A DNA stretch of 64,000 nucleotides from Takakia lepidozioides. Its lineage: Eukaryota; Streptophyta; Takakiopsida; Takakiales; Takakiaceae. Each line of letters starts with the position of its first letter. Position 1 is the first letter of the stretch. This document shows, in pieces, positions 32,453-43,600 of the stretch. The position numbers and the translations under genes are program-made. The DNA is taken from assembly GCA_030704615.1 (NCBI GenBank), contig CM060733.1, positions 11,406,001-11,470,000 of the forward strand, given 5' to 3'. The notes beneath the pieces were generated by a model that was not told the DNA's origin, made no database searches, and saw only the letters and a list, made by a program, of their open reading frames with translations.

Positions 32453-33739
32453 TTTCTAATCGTTCCCCACTGTGTATGCAGACAAAGCAGTTCGATGCAT
32501 GCTGCTTTGTGAAGGAGAACTCCACCTTTGCTTTTCGGAAGGAAGGATTGTTGGTTGACCCAACTGCGACCCCATCGATTACGACGTCTTGTTCAACAAC
32601 ATTCCCACGGAACTTCTCCCTCATAGCCTCACTTCAACGGAACCCCTGCGGTATTCACGGACTCGGAGCCTTGCCTTCATTCAAACAATTATGGAGACAT
32701 GCACTGACGTGGAGGGCACAGTGCTCGACCTCATCTGTGGGACATGTATGCAAAATCTTGTTCTATGCTGTTCTACAAATTCTCGTTATGCTTTAATTCG
32801 CAACATCTGAAGGGGGGCCATGTCATAATGTGTGGATGGCATTGTAACAGGTGCCTCAATGTGGGCTAGGCGGTTTTCCGACCGGCACCTCTTTGCCTAC
32901 AAGGAGGACACATCCGTCTGGGGATCCCATCTGGAAGGGCTGCAACGGAATGTGAGGCTCCCATCGAAGCCAAAAACTCCTCGGATTTGTCGGAGTCGGA
33001 GGAAGAGACAGTGGACATTGATGCCGAGGAGAACCCGGAATACGAGTGAGTGCAAACATTGTAAGTTTGCAAAGCCTTCTGGGATGATTTTTTGTCAAAC
33101 GCATTTCCGGACTGTGGTTCTCATTGGTCTCGTTGGTGATTGTTATGTGCAGGATTCCAGGATCCGGGTCGAAACATGTAGGGCCTACACTTCCTGCCAG
33201 GAAGAATGTCCCGTTCTTTGCGAGGGCCGACCCCGGTGAAGGACTACTCCCTTCCTAGTTATGCAGCTAAACTCGCAAATACAGCGATTAGACGATGTGA
33301 GAATCCCAGTAAAGTAGAGCAGATTTTGGAGAGGGCTAGGGAGGACAGAAGGATAAGGAAAGAGTTGGCAACAGCTGAGACAGGTAGACGGGTGCGAAAG
33401 TTCATATGTGATTCAACGGATGAGAGCGATGCAGACAGGGAGGACGACGACCCAACGGAGGTGAGATGGTCGGTTCCGCAAGGGGAAGATGGGATTTTTG
33501 AAAGCCTGGCCAACGAGCAGTCCGCTGGAGATGAGAAAGGCAATGACGGGGTGGAGGTAGAGCAGGACGGTCAAGGATAGGACGACGATAGTGATGATTT
33601 TCAAGATTAATAGAATTTTAATGAACTCTCTGTACATTTAAATTCTCTTCCAGAGTATATAAAGGAAATTTTCCCCGTCCTTCATGTCCCATGTGCTTCT
33701 AAACGACAACATCGTCCAAACCACGTCCCTCCCAAAATC

Positions 33740-34780
33740 GGAAATGCGGCACCGCATTTCCATGTCGAAACGGAAATGTGGCAACTACAAAAACCTCCTT
33801 TGGAAATGCGGCACCGCATTTCCAAAACCGGGGCAAGAACAATTTTCCGTTTCATGGTTTGGACATCAGAAACTGTTCGGCCAAACGGAAATGCGGTGCC
33901 GCATTTCCGTTTTCGACACGACAGTTTTGCCGATTGCCAGCTCCTTCCATGGAGGTAAATGGATATGCCACCCCGCATGCAGGGGTCGAACATGGAAATG
34001 CGGTGCCGCATTTACATTTTGGAGATGGACGTTTTTCCAACTGCAGACCCATCGACGGAAAAGCGGCTCCCCATTCCATGATGCTAGACGGGAATGCGGC
34101 ACTGCATTCCATTGTCCAATAAGAAATTTCGATGACGTACATGAAAATGCGGCGCCGCATTTCCAAAACGGACATCGTTGTTTGTCCAATTCCAGACCCT
34201 TTGACGGAAATGCGGCACCGCATTACATTGTCCAATAAGAACTTTCGATTGCCAAACATGGAAATGCGGCGCCGCATTTCCAAAACAGACATCGTTGTTT
34301 GTCCAATTCCAGACCCGTGTGGGCATTCCGTCTTGTTGGACGGACATGCGGCACCGCATTCCATTGTCCAATACGAAATTTTGATGACGGAGATGGAAAT
34401 GCGGTGCCGCATTTTCAGAACGGACATCGTTGTTTGTCCAATTCCAGACCCTTCGATGGAAATGCGGCACCGCATTACATTGTGCTCTCCGGAAATGCGG
34501 TGCCGCATTCCATTGTTCGGTACAAAATTTTGATGATGGTCATGGAAATGCGGTGCCGCATTTCCAGTATGGACATGGACAAGCATTAGCGATTGGACAT
34601 GCTTGGACAATTCAAGGTCCAATATGGAAATACGGTGCTGCATTTCCAATTCGAAGTATGGTAATGCCATGTCAAGAAATGAAATGCGGTACAACATTTC
34701 CGTTACGACCACAACGGAGGAAAGGGAGCTGCCCGAAATCGCTGCATGGAGAAAAATGAAATGCGGTGCCGAATTTCCGA
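33740..34780. repeat. array of about 18 CpG-rich 22-bp palindromes
   Basis: The unit is GGAAATGCGG + CA, TG or CG + CCGCATTTCC. Clear members start at about 33740, 33801, 33887, 33994, 34090, 34142, 34204, 34260, 34341, 34395, 34457, 34491, 34544, 34625, 34682 and 34757, with weaker ones at about 33772 and 34054. Spacing is irregular, but 34142-34470 also shows a higher-order duplication in which GACATCGTTGTTTGTCC recurs at 34171, 34288 and 34423. The array begins 160 bp after the stop of the family M gene. Many members are exact dyads despite divergent surroundings. A further member is at 35914-35937. Confidence 0.9.
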
Positions 34781-35055
34781 GCTTCGGCATGTACATGTTT
34801 CCTTTTACTCATACATGGATTTTCTTCACCTCAGGACTCTGATATCGCTGACTCTGGTATATTCATATGGACAGACACATTGTAGAAATGAGACCACAAA
34901 TTGTAAACAGTGGGCCAATTACGGCAGTTCTTGAACACAATGAACACACAAGCACACAGAAGTGAGGTACGATGGGTTGTTTTATTGATCGTACACGGTG
35001 TCTCACATTTAGCAACCCCAGACAAATCTAAGCCCTTCCTCCTTCTACATGGGCG

Positions 35056-35664
35056 TCACCAAGTCGACGGAACTTCGATAGCCCTCAAAACAAGCTCATT
35101 ACTGATGCGGCACCTCGAGGTAAAGTGCAATGCGGTCGATCTGGTGCCCTTGATGGAGCTGACGACAATGTCATGCCCATCAATGATACCACCATCATAC
35201 ATTGACAAGGTCACTGTGGGTCTCATGTGCCCGTGCGATTCGTCTTCGCAACTCAACCGAATGTCTCCATACACTGGAAGAGCGGAGTGAACTCCACGAA
35301 TATAGTTTTCCCCGGTGCCGTCCTCCCTGGTCCACTAGCAGCAGTTCCAGTGCCAAAGTGAGGCCGTGCATGATCTGTCCGGCATCCCATTCCACCTTGG
35401 TATATCGAGGTCAACAATTTTCAGGACCCACGGACCACATTGACCCTCGCCCTCACCTCGCTCAAAGCGGTAATAGCCCTCCAAATACTCCATTGCGCGC
35501 AAAGTCTCCCGCTTGATTCCAGAAGCGTCTGTGAAAACAGAGAGCCAGACAATGATGTCTCCTGATTCTGGTTTGAACATAGCATAATCGTGGCCATGAT
35601 AAGGGCAGTCAGCAGGATTTCGACGGCATGACATCCTTGAAAAAGAGTAGCGGAGTACGCTCAA
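35056..35664 (-). pseudogene. unrecognised small protein, paralogue 1 (minus strand)
   Basis: About 200 codons with one in-frame TAG (about 35336). The protein has MSCRRNPADCPYHGHDYAMF, then SGDIIVWLSVFTDASG, RAMEYLEGYYRFERG and WVLKIVDLDIP. After the stop come VYGDIRLSCEDESHG, a GGIIDGHDIVV block and ELVLRAIEVP. No family is recognised; the strand-like spacing suggests a small beta-rich domain. A plus-strand paralogue starts about 0.5 kb to the right, so the two genes are divergent. The TAG replaces a codon that is Gln (CAG) in the paralogue, consistent with a single C-to-T change. Confidence 0.6.
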
Positions 35665-35913
35665 TGACAGCAGCTCCCGGATGGAGGAGGCAGCAGCGTG
35701 GTGGTTGGAAGAAGTTCAAGCAAACTCTGCAATTCCTCACAAACACTCCAGGGCACATTTAAATTTCCCCCTTACAGGAACCTGCACTGATGAAGATTGG
35801 CTGCTCCATGAATGTAGCCGTTTCAGTTTCCTTCCCTGCCATGCAAACTATGGGCAGTAAGTGCCAAGTGGGCCTATAGCCACTCGAGACGACAAAGTCC
35901 ATCCCCCCTTTGA

Positions 35914-35937
35914 TGTAAATGCGGTGCCGAATTTCCA
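35914..35937. repeat. isolated GGAAATGCGG-type palindrome between the divergent genes
   Basis: TAAATGCGGTGCCGAATTTCC matches the palindrome family of 33740-34780 with two mismatches. It lies in the spacer between the two divergent paralogues. Confidence 0.7.
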
Positions 35938-36181
35938 TCCGGGGGATGGACTTCGGTGCAGATTTCAAACTATACCCCGTGGATGAGAAAGAGGTATCGG
36001 TTCATCCACCGCTGGCATGATGAACACGTTACACGATGATTGGTGGGTACGTGGGACCCAGATGCTCCATTATTGGAGCCCGCACTGTTGTTCCGCTTCT
36101 CATCATTTCGAAAATCTAAGGGCTTCGTTGCTGTCTGCAAGGTCATTGTCATCGGCATCAAAGACGTCCTCAGGTCCTCCT

Positions 36182-36753
36182 TTGCAAGGATGTCGTGCTT
36201 CCGGAACTAGGACGACTGCCCTTATGGAGGCTTCGATTATGTAATGTATTCGGCCACATCGGGAGACATCGTTATCTGGTACACAGTTTACACAGAAGAT
36301 ACTGGTTCGAATGTGGAAACATTGTCCGCTTTTGAGTATATCCCAGGCCACTACGCCTTCGAGCGGGGTGACGATCTTGGTCTGAGGAGTCTGTGGCTCC
36401 TGCGCATCCTTGATTCCGATTTTCCCAACTACGACGGGCACCCATGCAGAAGAATGCGCACTGCTATGCTGTTGCGGTGAAACTGCTGCCAGTGGACGTG
36501 GGTGGACTCCATCGGAGAGACGTATACTCCTGAAGGAGTGCGCTCCTCTTCTCCATTGTATGGGGACATTCGCATTGGTGTGGACGATGAAAACGTGAAG
36601 CTTTCCATATTCGATGGTGGTATGATTGAAGGGCATGACATTGTGGTGAACATCAACAGGGGCGGTACAACGTCTGCAATCCAGTTTACCTGGAGGAGCC
36701 CGATGACTCATGAGCTAGTTCTCGGAGCAGTCGAAGTCCCATTGACAACGTGA
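36182..36753 (+). pseudogene. unrecognised small protein, paralogue 2 (plus strand)
   Basis: The same protein as the minus-strand gene at 35056-35664: SGDIVIWYTVYTEDTG, FEYIPGHYAFERG, LLRILDSDFPNYDG, then LYGDIRIGVDDE, GGMIEGHDIVV and ELVLGAVEVP. The frame is continuous from 36182 to the stop at 36751-36753, except for a TAG near 36203 and a TGA at 36478-36480. The TGA lies four codons before the position of the TAG in the other paralogue. Divergence between the two copies is high enough (clearly under 70% identical by eye) that the duplication is not recent. Confidence 0.6.
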
Positions 36754-36756
36754 CTT

Positions 36757-37225
36757 GTATTCACAAGGCACAGGGCTAAAGATTTGTTTGCACAATCAGC
36801 ACAGTAGACATGCTTCAAATGCAATTCATGTGGATCAATAAAAACCCCAAAGTGCCGTCTTTTTGTTCTATTTTGTATCCATCATTCCCAGAATGCATCA
36901 TTCCTCATTTCGTTTGGGATTGGGAGTGTGGGTGGATTTTGCAAGTGGCTGGTAGGCTGAAATGGGCCCCCACTGTACAGAGCAGTACCACCCTACCATT
37001 CGCGCAACATTGCCTTTCAATATGTAATTCTAAAAAACATTGTTGAACCTCCTAAATCGGGAGGTCCTTCTCCCCCTATGACCGTGACACCCTAAACCCT
37101 ATTCCCGCAGACACTCATTTCCGGAAAATAGTCCTGCTCATGTTTTTTACGACACTTACGACTCTGCTTATGGCTCATGCCGCTCATGGCTCATGGCTCA
37201 TGAAATAGCAGCCCCCCATAGTGGC
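36757..37225. other. 3' flank and spacer before the satellite
   Basis: AATAAAAA at about 36837 could serve as a polyadenylation signal for the plus-strand paralogue. A short run of GGCTCATG repeats lies near 37170-37202. Nothing else is recognised. Confidence 0.4.
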
Positions 37226-37229
37226 CATG

Positions 37230-39470
37230 AGTGGCCGATTTTGAAATAAAAGAAAAGTCAGTGAAGGGGGCTCAAACAGTGAACATTGCCGCACACTATT
37301 TGAGCTTCCATTTTGGGGTGGATTCAACCTGCCAGACTGGCCCTAGGTGCACAATTTTCATGTCAAAAAACAAGCAAATCAGGGGGCTCAAACAGTGTGC
37401 GTTGACACACACTGTCTGGGCTGCCAGGTAAGTGTGAATTGAACCTGACAAAGATGACCTTTGTGGTCGATTCTAAAATGAAAAAATAATGTCAAGAGTG
37501 GGCTCAAATAGTGTGCAATGCCACACACTATTTGAGCTTCCAAAAAGGGATGGAATGAACCTTAGAGAGAGGCGACTGTGTGCAGGATTTTCACATTCAA
37601 GAAACAATTACAAGGGGGGCTCAAACAGTGTGCGTTGACACACACTGTTTGAGCTGCCAGGTTAGTGTGGATTGAACCTAACAGAGTTACCCTGTCTAGA
37701 CGATTTTATTATGAAAAAAACAATGAGAAGGGGGGCTCAAACAGTGTGCGTTGGCGCACACTGTTTGAGCTGCCAGGAAATTGTTCATTGAACCTCACAG
37801 AGATACCCTGTCTGGACGATTTTATTATTCCAAAAACAATGAGAAGGGGGGCTCAAACAATGTGCGTTGGCGCACACTGTTTGAGCTTGAAACTAGGGGT
37901 GGATTGAACCAGACAGAGAGGCCCATGTGTGCACCATTTCCACACCAAAAAAACAATGCACAAGGGGGGCTCAAACAGTGTGCGTTGACGCACACTATTT
38001 GAGCTTCCAATTCGGGGTGGATTGAACCTGCCAGAGTGGCCCTATGTGGCCGTTTTGAACATGAAAAAACAAGCAAAATGGGGGACTCAAACAGTGTGCG
38101 GTGCCGCACACTGTTTGAGCTTCCAATTCGGGGTGGATTGAACCTGCCTGAGTGGCCCTATGTGGCCAATTTTCACATGAAAAAAACAATGACAATGTGG
38201 GCTCAAACAGTGTGCGTTGACGCACACTGTTTGAGCTGCCAGGTAAGTGTGCATTGAACCTGCAAGACTGGCCCTATGTGGCCGATTTTCACATGAAAAA
38301 AACAATGACAAGGTGGGCTCAAACAGTGTGCGTTGACGCACACTATTTGAGCTGCCACATCATTGTGCATTGAACCTGCAAGACTGGCCCTATGTGGCCG
38401 ATTTTCACATGAAAAAAACAATGACAAGGTGGGCTCAAACAGTGTGCGTTGACGCACACTGTTTGAGCTGCCAGGTAAGTGTGCATTGAACCTGCGAGAC
38501 TGGCCCTATGTGGCCGATTTTCACATGAAAAAAACAATGACAAGTTGGGCTCAAACAGTGTGCGTTGACGCACATTGCTGGAGCTACCAGGAAATTGTTG
38601 ATTGAACCTCATAGAGATACCCTGTCTGGACGATTTTATTATGAAAAAAGCTGTGAGAAGGGGGGCTCGAACAGTGTGCTTTGACGCACATTGCTGGAGC
38701 TGCCAGGAAATTGTTGATTGAACCTCATAGAGATACCCTGTCTAGACGATTTTATTATGAAAAAAGCAGTGAGAAGGGGGGCTCGAATAGTGTGCGTTGG
38801 CGCACACTGTTTGAGCTTCGAATTAGGGGTGGATTGAACCAGATAGAGAGGGCCCTGTGTGCACTATTTCCACCCAAAAAACAAGGCACAAGGTGGGCTC
38901 AAACAGTGTGCGTTGACACACACTGTATGAGCTTCCAATTCGGGGTGGATTGAACCTGCCATAGTGGCCCTATGTGGCCGTTTTGAACATGAAAAAACAA
39001 GCAAAATGGGGGGCTCAAACAGTGTGCGGTGCCGCACACTGTTTGAGCTTCCAATTCGGGGTGGATTGAACCTGCCATAGTGGCCCTATGTGGCCGTTTT
39101 GAACATGAAAAAACAAGCAAAATGGGGGGCTCAAATAGTGTGCGGTGCCACACACTGTTTGAGCTTCCAATTCGGGGTGGATTGAACCTGCCATAGTGGC
39201 CCTATGTGGCCGTTTTGAACGTGAAAAAACAAGCAAAATGGGGGGCTCAAACAGTGTGCGGTGCCGCACACTATTTGAGCTTCCAATTCGGGGTGGATTG
39301 AACCTGCCATAGTAACCCTATGTGGCCGTTTTGCACATCAAAAAACAAGCAAAATGGGGGGCTCAAACAGTGTGCGTTGTCGCACACTGTTTGAGCTTCC
39401 AATTTGGGGTGGATTCAATCTGCCAGAGATGTCGTGTATAGGCGGTTTTCATATCAAAATACAAGCACAA
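37230..39470. repeat. 19-unit hairpin satellite, period 116 bp
   Basis: Each unit contains a 36-bp inverted repeat: arm GCTCAAACAGTGTGCG, a 4-nt loop (TTGA, TTGG, GTGC or similar), then the complementary arm. It is followed by about 80 bp including TGGATTGAACCTG, GGCCCTATGTGGCCG and an A-rich block. Hairpins start at 37270, 37386, 37502, 37619, 37735, 37851, 37969, 38085, 38201, 38317, 38433, 38549, 38665, 38781, 38897, 39013, 39129, 39245 and 39361. Sixteen of the 18 steps are exactly 116 bp; the other two are 117 and 118. The unit is not a multiple of 3, so the overlapping open frames are not coding. The hairpin is the best conserved part, and unit 37502 shows a paired change (ATAGT with ACTAT) that keeps the stem. 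Confidence 0.95.
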
Positions 39471-40680
39471 CTGGGGTTCATATCACCAATGAAGCACAAA
39501 GGTCGGTCTCAACATTGTACCTTTTTTTTGGCTGCTCTAGAAGACTCCCCAATTGCCGGAGACCCTTTGCGCTTTGGACTGCTCTCTACGCCGAGCATAT
39601 TCTAGAGCATCTCTCCCATCCTCTTTTCCACTATCTGGTTCTTATTGAGGTCAGCATCAATATCATCTTCAGCGTCCGTCTCTCCCTCGGATTCAGTCTT
39701 CTCCTCACCTGTTCTTGGAAGTATGGCGGGCTGCTGTTCTTCTCCAGATTCCTGCTCTTCCATCGCCAGACTTTCCTCTTTGCCCTCTTCTTCCTCCTTT
39801 TCCTCTTTGTCTACTCTTTCTATCCTCATTCTATATCTGGCTCTATTCCTGTCCCTAGTGCTCGTGAAGTATAACGACTTCCTTCTCTTCCTCCTCCGGT
39901 GGAAACAAGGGCTCCCCACGCTGCCTCTGGAGCTCTCTAGTTTGACGTTTGCAACAAGCGTTGCTATGGCATGTAACCAAAGTAAAAATTGGACATTGTT
40001 AACCGTATTTGGATGCGGGTGTCATCATTGTGTGCGAATGGAATTCATCCATTTCGGCGTCTTTGTATTATCCAAGAAATAAAGTGGTGGAAAAAAAGTA
40101 GATCCGTTGCATGTACTTCGCCGCCTGCCAATACATGGCAGCCTTCTTGCATTCTTTGAAATTCGGAAGTGTCGTAGAAATCTAATGCTAGTTCAATTTC
40201 AAGCAGTACTTGCAAATTCGCAATAATTGTTATGCTTCACATATGCGTCCACGTGTGTTGTACTGCCTACCCTACGGTTTGCATTTCGCCGTCACCATCG
40301 CAATGGGGTCATTCAGTATAAAGGGTTGTGTCGGCAATGGTCATGTGTTGCACACACTCATGCGAGGTGTCTCCCGGAGTGTCAGTGTTTGTGCTGTGCT
40401 CTTCTGGCACAGCACAACCTCATTAGATTCGGGGTCTTCTTGTTTACTGCTCTCCAGGGTTGTTGCCGTCTTTCCATAATGGATGATTTTATGTCATGTT
40501 CACGATTTTTTTTCATCCAAATACAGCACGGCTTCTTGTGGCTTCTTGTCTTAGAAAACAGTTTTTCTGGTTGGTGTCTCTCAGTGTGGCTGTCTGCGAA
40601 GTTCGGTTCATGTCATTCCTACATCCTTTGCATGCATCGCCCGCAGTCTTTGGGTCAGTGCTACCCTTTTTTACCTCAGT
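39471..40680. other. spacer between satellite and MULE gene
   Basis: A minus-strand frame at 39602-39919 encodes a highly charged Glu/Lys/Arg stretch. It resembles low-complexity tails and is pyrimidine-rich on the plus strand, so it is uncertain. The rest may be the promoter side of the plus-strand MULE gene. No TATA box is assigned. Confidence 0.35.
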
Positions 40681-43600
40681 TTGTTTGGGGTGGATCCCCT
40701 TTCGAGAATTATGGGCTATCAGTTTGGGGATTCCTCTGTGAATCGTAACTTTTTGTCAGTGTACGAAAACATGTCCAGGGAGCGAGATAGACTTGTTCAA
40801 TTTCATTCCAATGCAGGTAGTCTTCCACTGACTGACACTGTAGATGACGATGGGTTTGCAGTTGTTCATGAGGATGAGCTGGTTACAGTGTTCCCTCTGG
40901 AATTGGGTTCTATGCTTGTTCAAAAAGAGGTGTATGACGAGGATGGGAATTTGGATTCTGGGCACTTGGAGAAACCATTGGTTGGCGAGTGTGGAAGAAA
41001 GTGGAGAGTCCTTCCAGGCACATACCGGGTCCTTGGAAAAGAGAGAAGACAATCAGCAGGATCAGTAGTTACCCCTGGCACTGCAGCATCGGTCGTGCAG
41101 CAGAATGGCACAGTTCATGTGAAACAAGAGGTGAGCACATCCACTACATTCGTGACTCTTTCAGACTCGTCCTCGGAGGATGTTTCTGAGATTCCTCCGC
41201 CAATGCAGACTCCATTCTTGGATGATGACGAGTTGCAGGAGATAACGAGTGTCATTCCAAAATTGAAAGCCCTCGCAGGGGTGCCTGGATGCAAGAGCGA
41301 GCTGCGTTTTGTTGATTGGGAGTCCCTTCGTGTGCAGCGGGTTCAATACGTGCCAGCAGAGTTTGATGGGGACATCTTGTTTGAGCTCAACCCTCCCACG
41401 TCTTTCAGTGGACTAGCTGGGCTTCTGCAGGGCATGGACAAGAAACATGACGGACACCCTTGGTGCAAGACAAAAACGTCGAACATCCACAACGACATTG
41501 GATTGAAATTTTGAAGATCGGTCGGCGTTGGGCATTGTAAGTGCGTGAATATTTCTTGCCCTCGCCTGAGAAACAGCGCTAAACCAAACGAAAGTGAGTG
41601 GGAAGGTGTGCCCTTGAATCCTTTCACCCCAGGGCTTGCCCCTCCCAAGACCAATACTTTTGTGTGCAGGTTCTGCAAACTTTCCCCGTCTTGTGTTTCT
41701 GTGTGCCACGCTCATATGTACCAGGTGGCACACCGATGCAAGACAATGACTCGTGCCCGCATTCATATGGGTACACACGAGCATCCTGTGTCCAAAGGAA
41801 GTTGCAGGGATAGCGTGGACATCGCTAGAAATCTGCTGAAGCAGGAGTTCCACAATGCCCTTTGTGCAACACCTTCTGCTATAGCGCTTGCAGCTAGCAA
41901 GGCACTCCTGGAAAAACACATATTGGGTGAAGGGGATGCGACACAACCAATGCTGGATGCAAATTTGCTTGAGGCAGTGATGGACCATTTCTCCGTGTTG
42001 AGCTCTCCCAATATTCAAAACCAGGTGAATGCACTCAGAATGGGCATAGGCACTGCTGGATTCATGGACAACATTATGGACCTCAAACGGAGGAGTCGCT
42101 ATGAATTCATTCAAAACATTATCTTCCCTGGCAGGGCTCGTCCAAGGTGTATTTGTTCAAGATGTCCACAGTGGGCGAAGACAGTGGTGTGAGCATTGTC
42201 CGCCGAATGCAACCTGGAGGAGATTTGGCAAAATGTTGGTTAATGTTTGATCACTGCAAACGGGTGAAGGGTTGGACAACCATGGCGTGCCATGTGTACG
42301 ATCCAGCGTACCAACGTGTGCTCTCCATAGCAATTTGTGATATGCAGTCGGAGGACACTGAATCCCAGATGCTCATGTGGAATTCGCTCCTGGCCGTCAT
42401 GCAGCGCAATGGAATACAGAACACAAATTTTGCGGGCTTCATGGCTGATAGTGCACAGGCAAATTTCAATGCAGTGCGGCGCGTGTTTGGTTCGGGGGAT
42501 CCTAAGGTCCCAATGGAAAATAGGGAGCGCACATGCCTCTTCCATTGGAGTCAATCTCTGGCACGTCATACAAAGCGCTGCATTCGCCCTGACCTTCAGT
42601 TGGAGCACAGAAGGCTCTGCCTCAAGTACAAAAATGCCACCTCAATGGGAGAAGCTGAGAGCACTTACCAAGCAATCCGGGCTTGGTGGTTCTCCTTTGG
42701 TGCTGCTACTGCTATCCACCTGAAGGAGTTGGAGGACTGGTTGGTTTTCTGGCACTTCAGGTACAGACAGTGGGGAATCATGACGACGGTAAGCCTCTTC
42801 AATCCCAGAAACACAAATTTCACTTTGCATCATGCCTATTCATTTGGGGTTGTTGGATTGTCACTTGCAGAATCTCTTCCATTTCCTTTCGTTCCTCACA
42901 TTTCCATGCAATGCCTCTTGCAAGGACATGTCCTTGGAGGACTTGGCCGACATGCCATCCTATAATTTGGCGGAGACTGTTCACAACGCCTGGATGCAGC
43001 AGTCTACCAAAGCAGGACCTGACTTGTATGTGGCCACTGCTGATGACATGGTGCGGGCACTTACACAACAAACCAGCTACCGCAATTTTCTGATGGGACG
43101 GGGCGGAGGCAAGGGCCCTGATACAACTTTGTTGATGCTAAGGGCTGCGAGTAGGTCCGGAGACCCATCGAAGATGGCCAGAGCTCTAAACAGGTGCACT
43201 GAAGGCTCCCCTTTGCAATCCAGGCTCCCCCATTTGGAAGGCGAGGAAAGATTTTGGATCATGCAAAAGGAAATTGAACACTCCTCCAGGGTCGGATGGA
43301 GATTCCCATCGGCCGGACAGGGTCAATTTCTCTGTACCAAGGGTGTCTCTAGTGCAGACTAAGTCGTGTGCCCGCCCCTTCCCAGGTGGGTCCTCCTCCA
43401 GTGGAGTGCAGATCATGCAAGCACAGCAGCAGGAATCCCATTGGAGGAGGTGGTGGCCATGGTGCATGAATCTGATTGCATTGATAGTGAGTGGCATATA
43501 GAACGCACCCCACCAGGATCTAGAGTGGCTTGCATGGCAATTCGGACCCCCTCTTTCAAGAAATGCAAATAAAAAATATGCAAAGGCTCCAGGGGGACTC

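Larger units (their letters stand above)
31000..33580 (+). pseudogene. spliced gene with permuted methyltransferase-like motifs (family M, copy 1)
   Basis: Exons inferred from GT-AG borders are ~31000-31122, 31269-32385, 32482-32745, 32851-33045 and 33153-33580. The second exon opens YMKYVLL and carries W...HLVGCPWYLD, then a Lys-rich nuclear-type stretch (KKRTRQQ, PKKTKKQK). Next comes WSCNMIILDIPDGEP with a following SSWNRYSEDFWKKGF and a hydrophobic GCVVVLAS strand. The fourth part has GTVLDLICGT, spliced to ASMWARRFSDRHLFAY. A DPPY-like motif (here DIPD) upstream of a D-x-x-C-G-T SAM-binding motif is the order of beta-class DNA amino-methyltransferases. The acidic C-terminus ends at 33580. 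At least two frameshifts (about 32560 and 32960) and the degenerate catalytic motif argue against activity of this copy. A relative is at 62.7-64 kb. The methyltransferase assignment is an inference from motif order. Confidence 0.5.

Noticed and set aside
37230-39470. Regular direct repeats with spacers, superficially like a CRISPR array
   Set aside because: The sequence between the palindromes is itself conserved from unit to unit, the period is a satellite unit of 116 bp, there are no cas genes, and the DNA is eukaryotic.
37230-39470. Serial open reading frames of 73-90 codons on both strands in the satellite
   Set aside because: They arise because a stop-poor repeat is iterated. The 116-bp period is not a multiple of three, frames shift from unit to unit, and both strands are open.
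39602-39919. Minus-strand frame encoding a Glu/Lys-rich acidic protein
   Set aside because: It is a pyrimidine-rich plus-strand tract translated in reverse. Such tracts give charged low-complexity frames by composition alone, and no flanking exons were identified.
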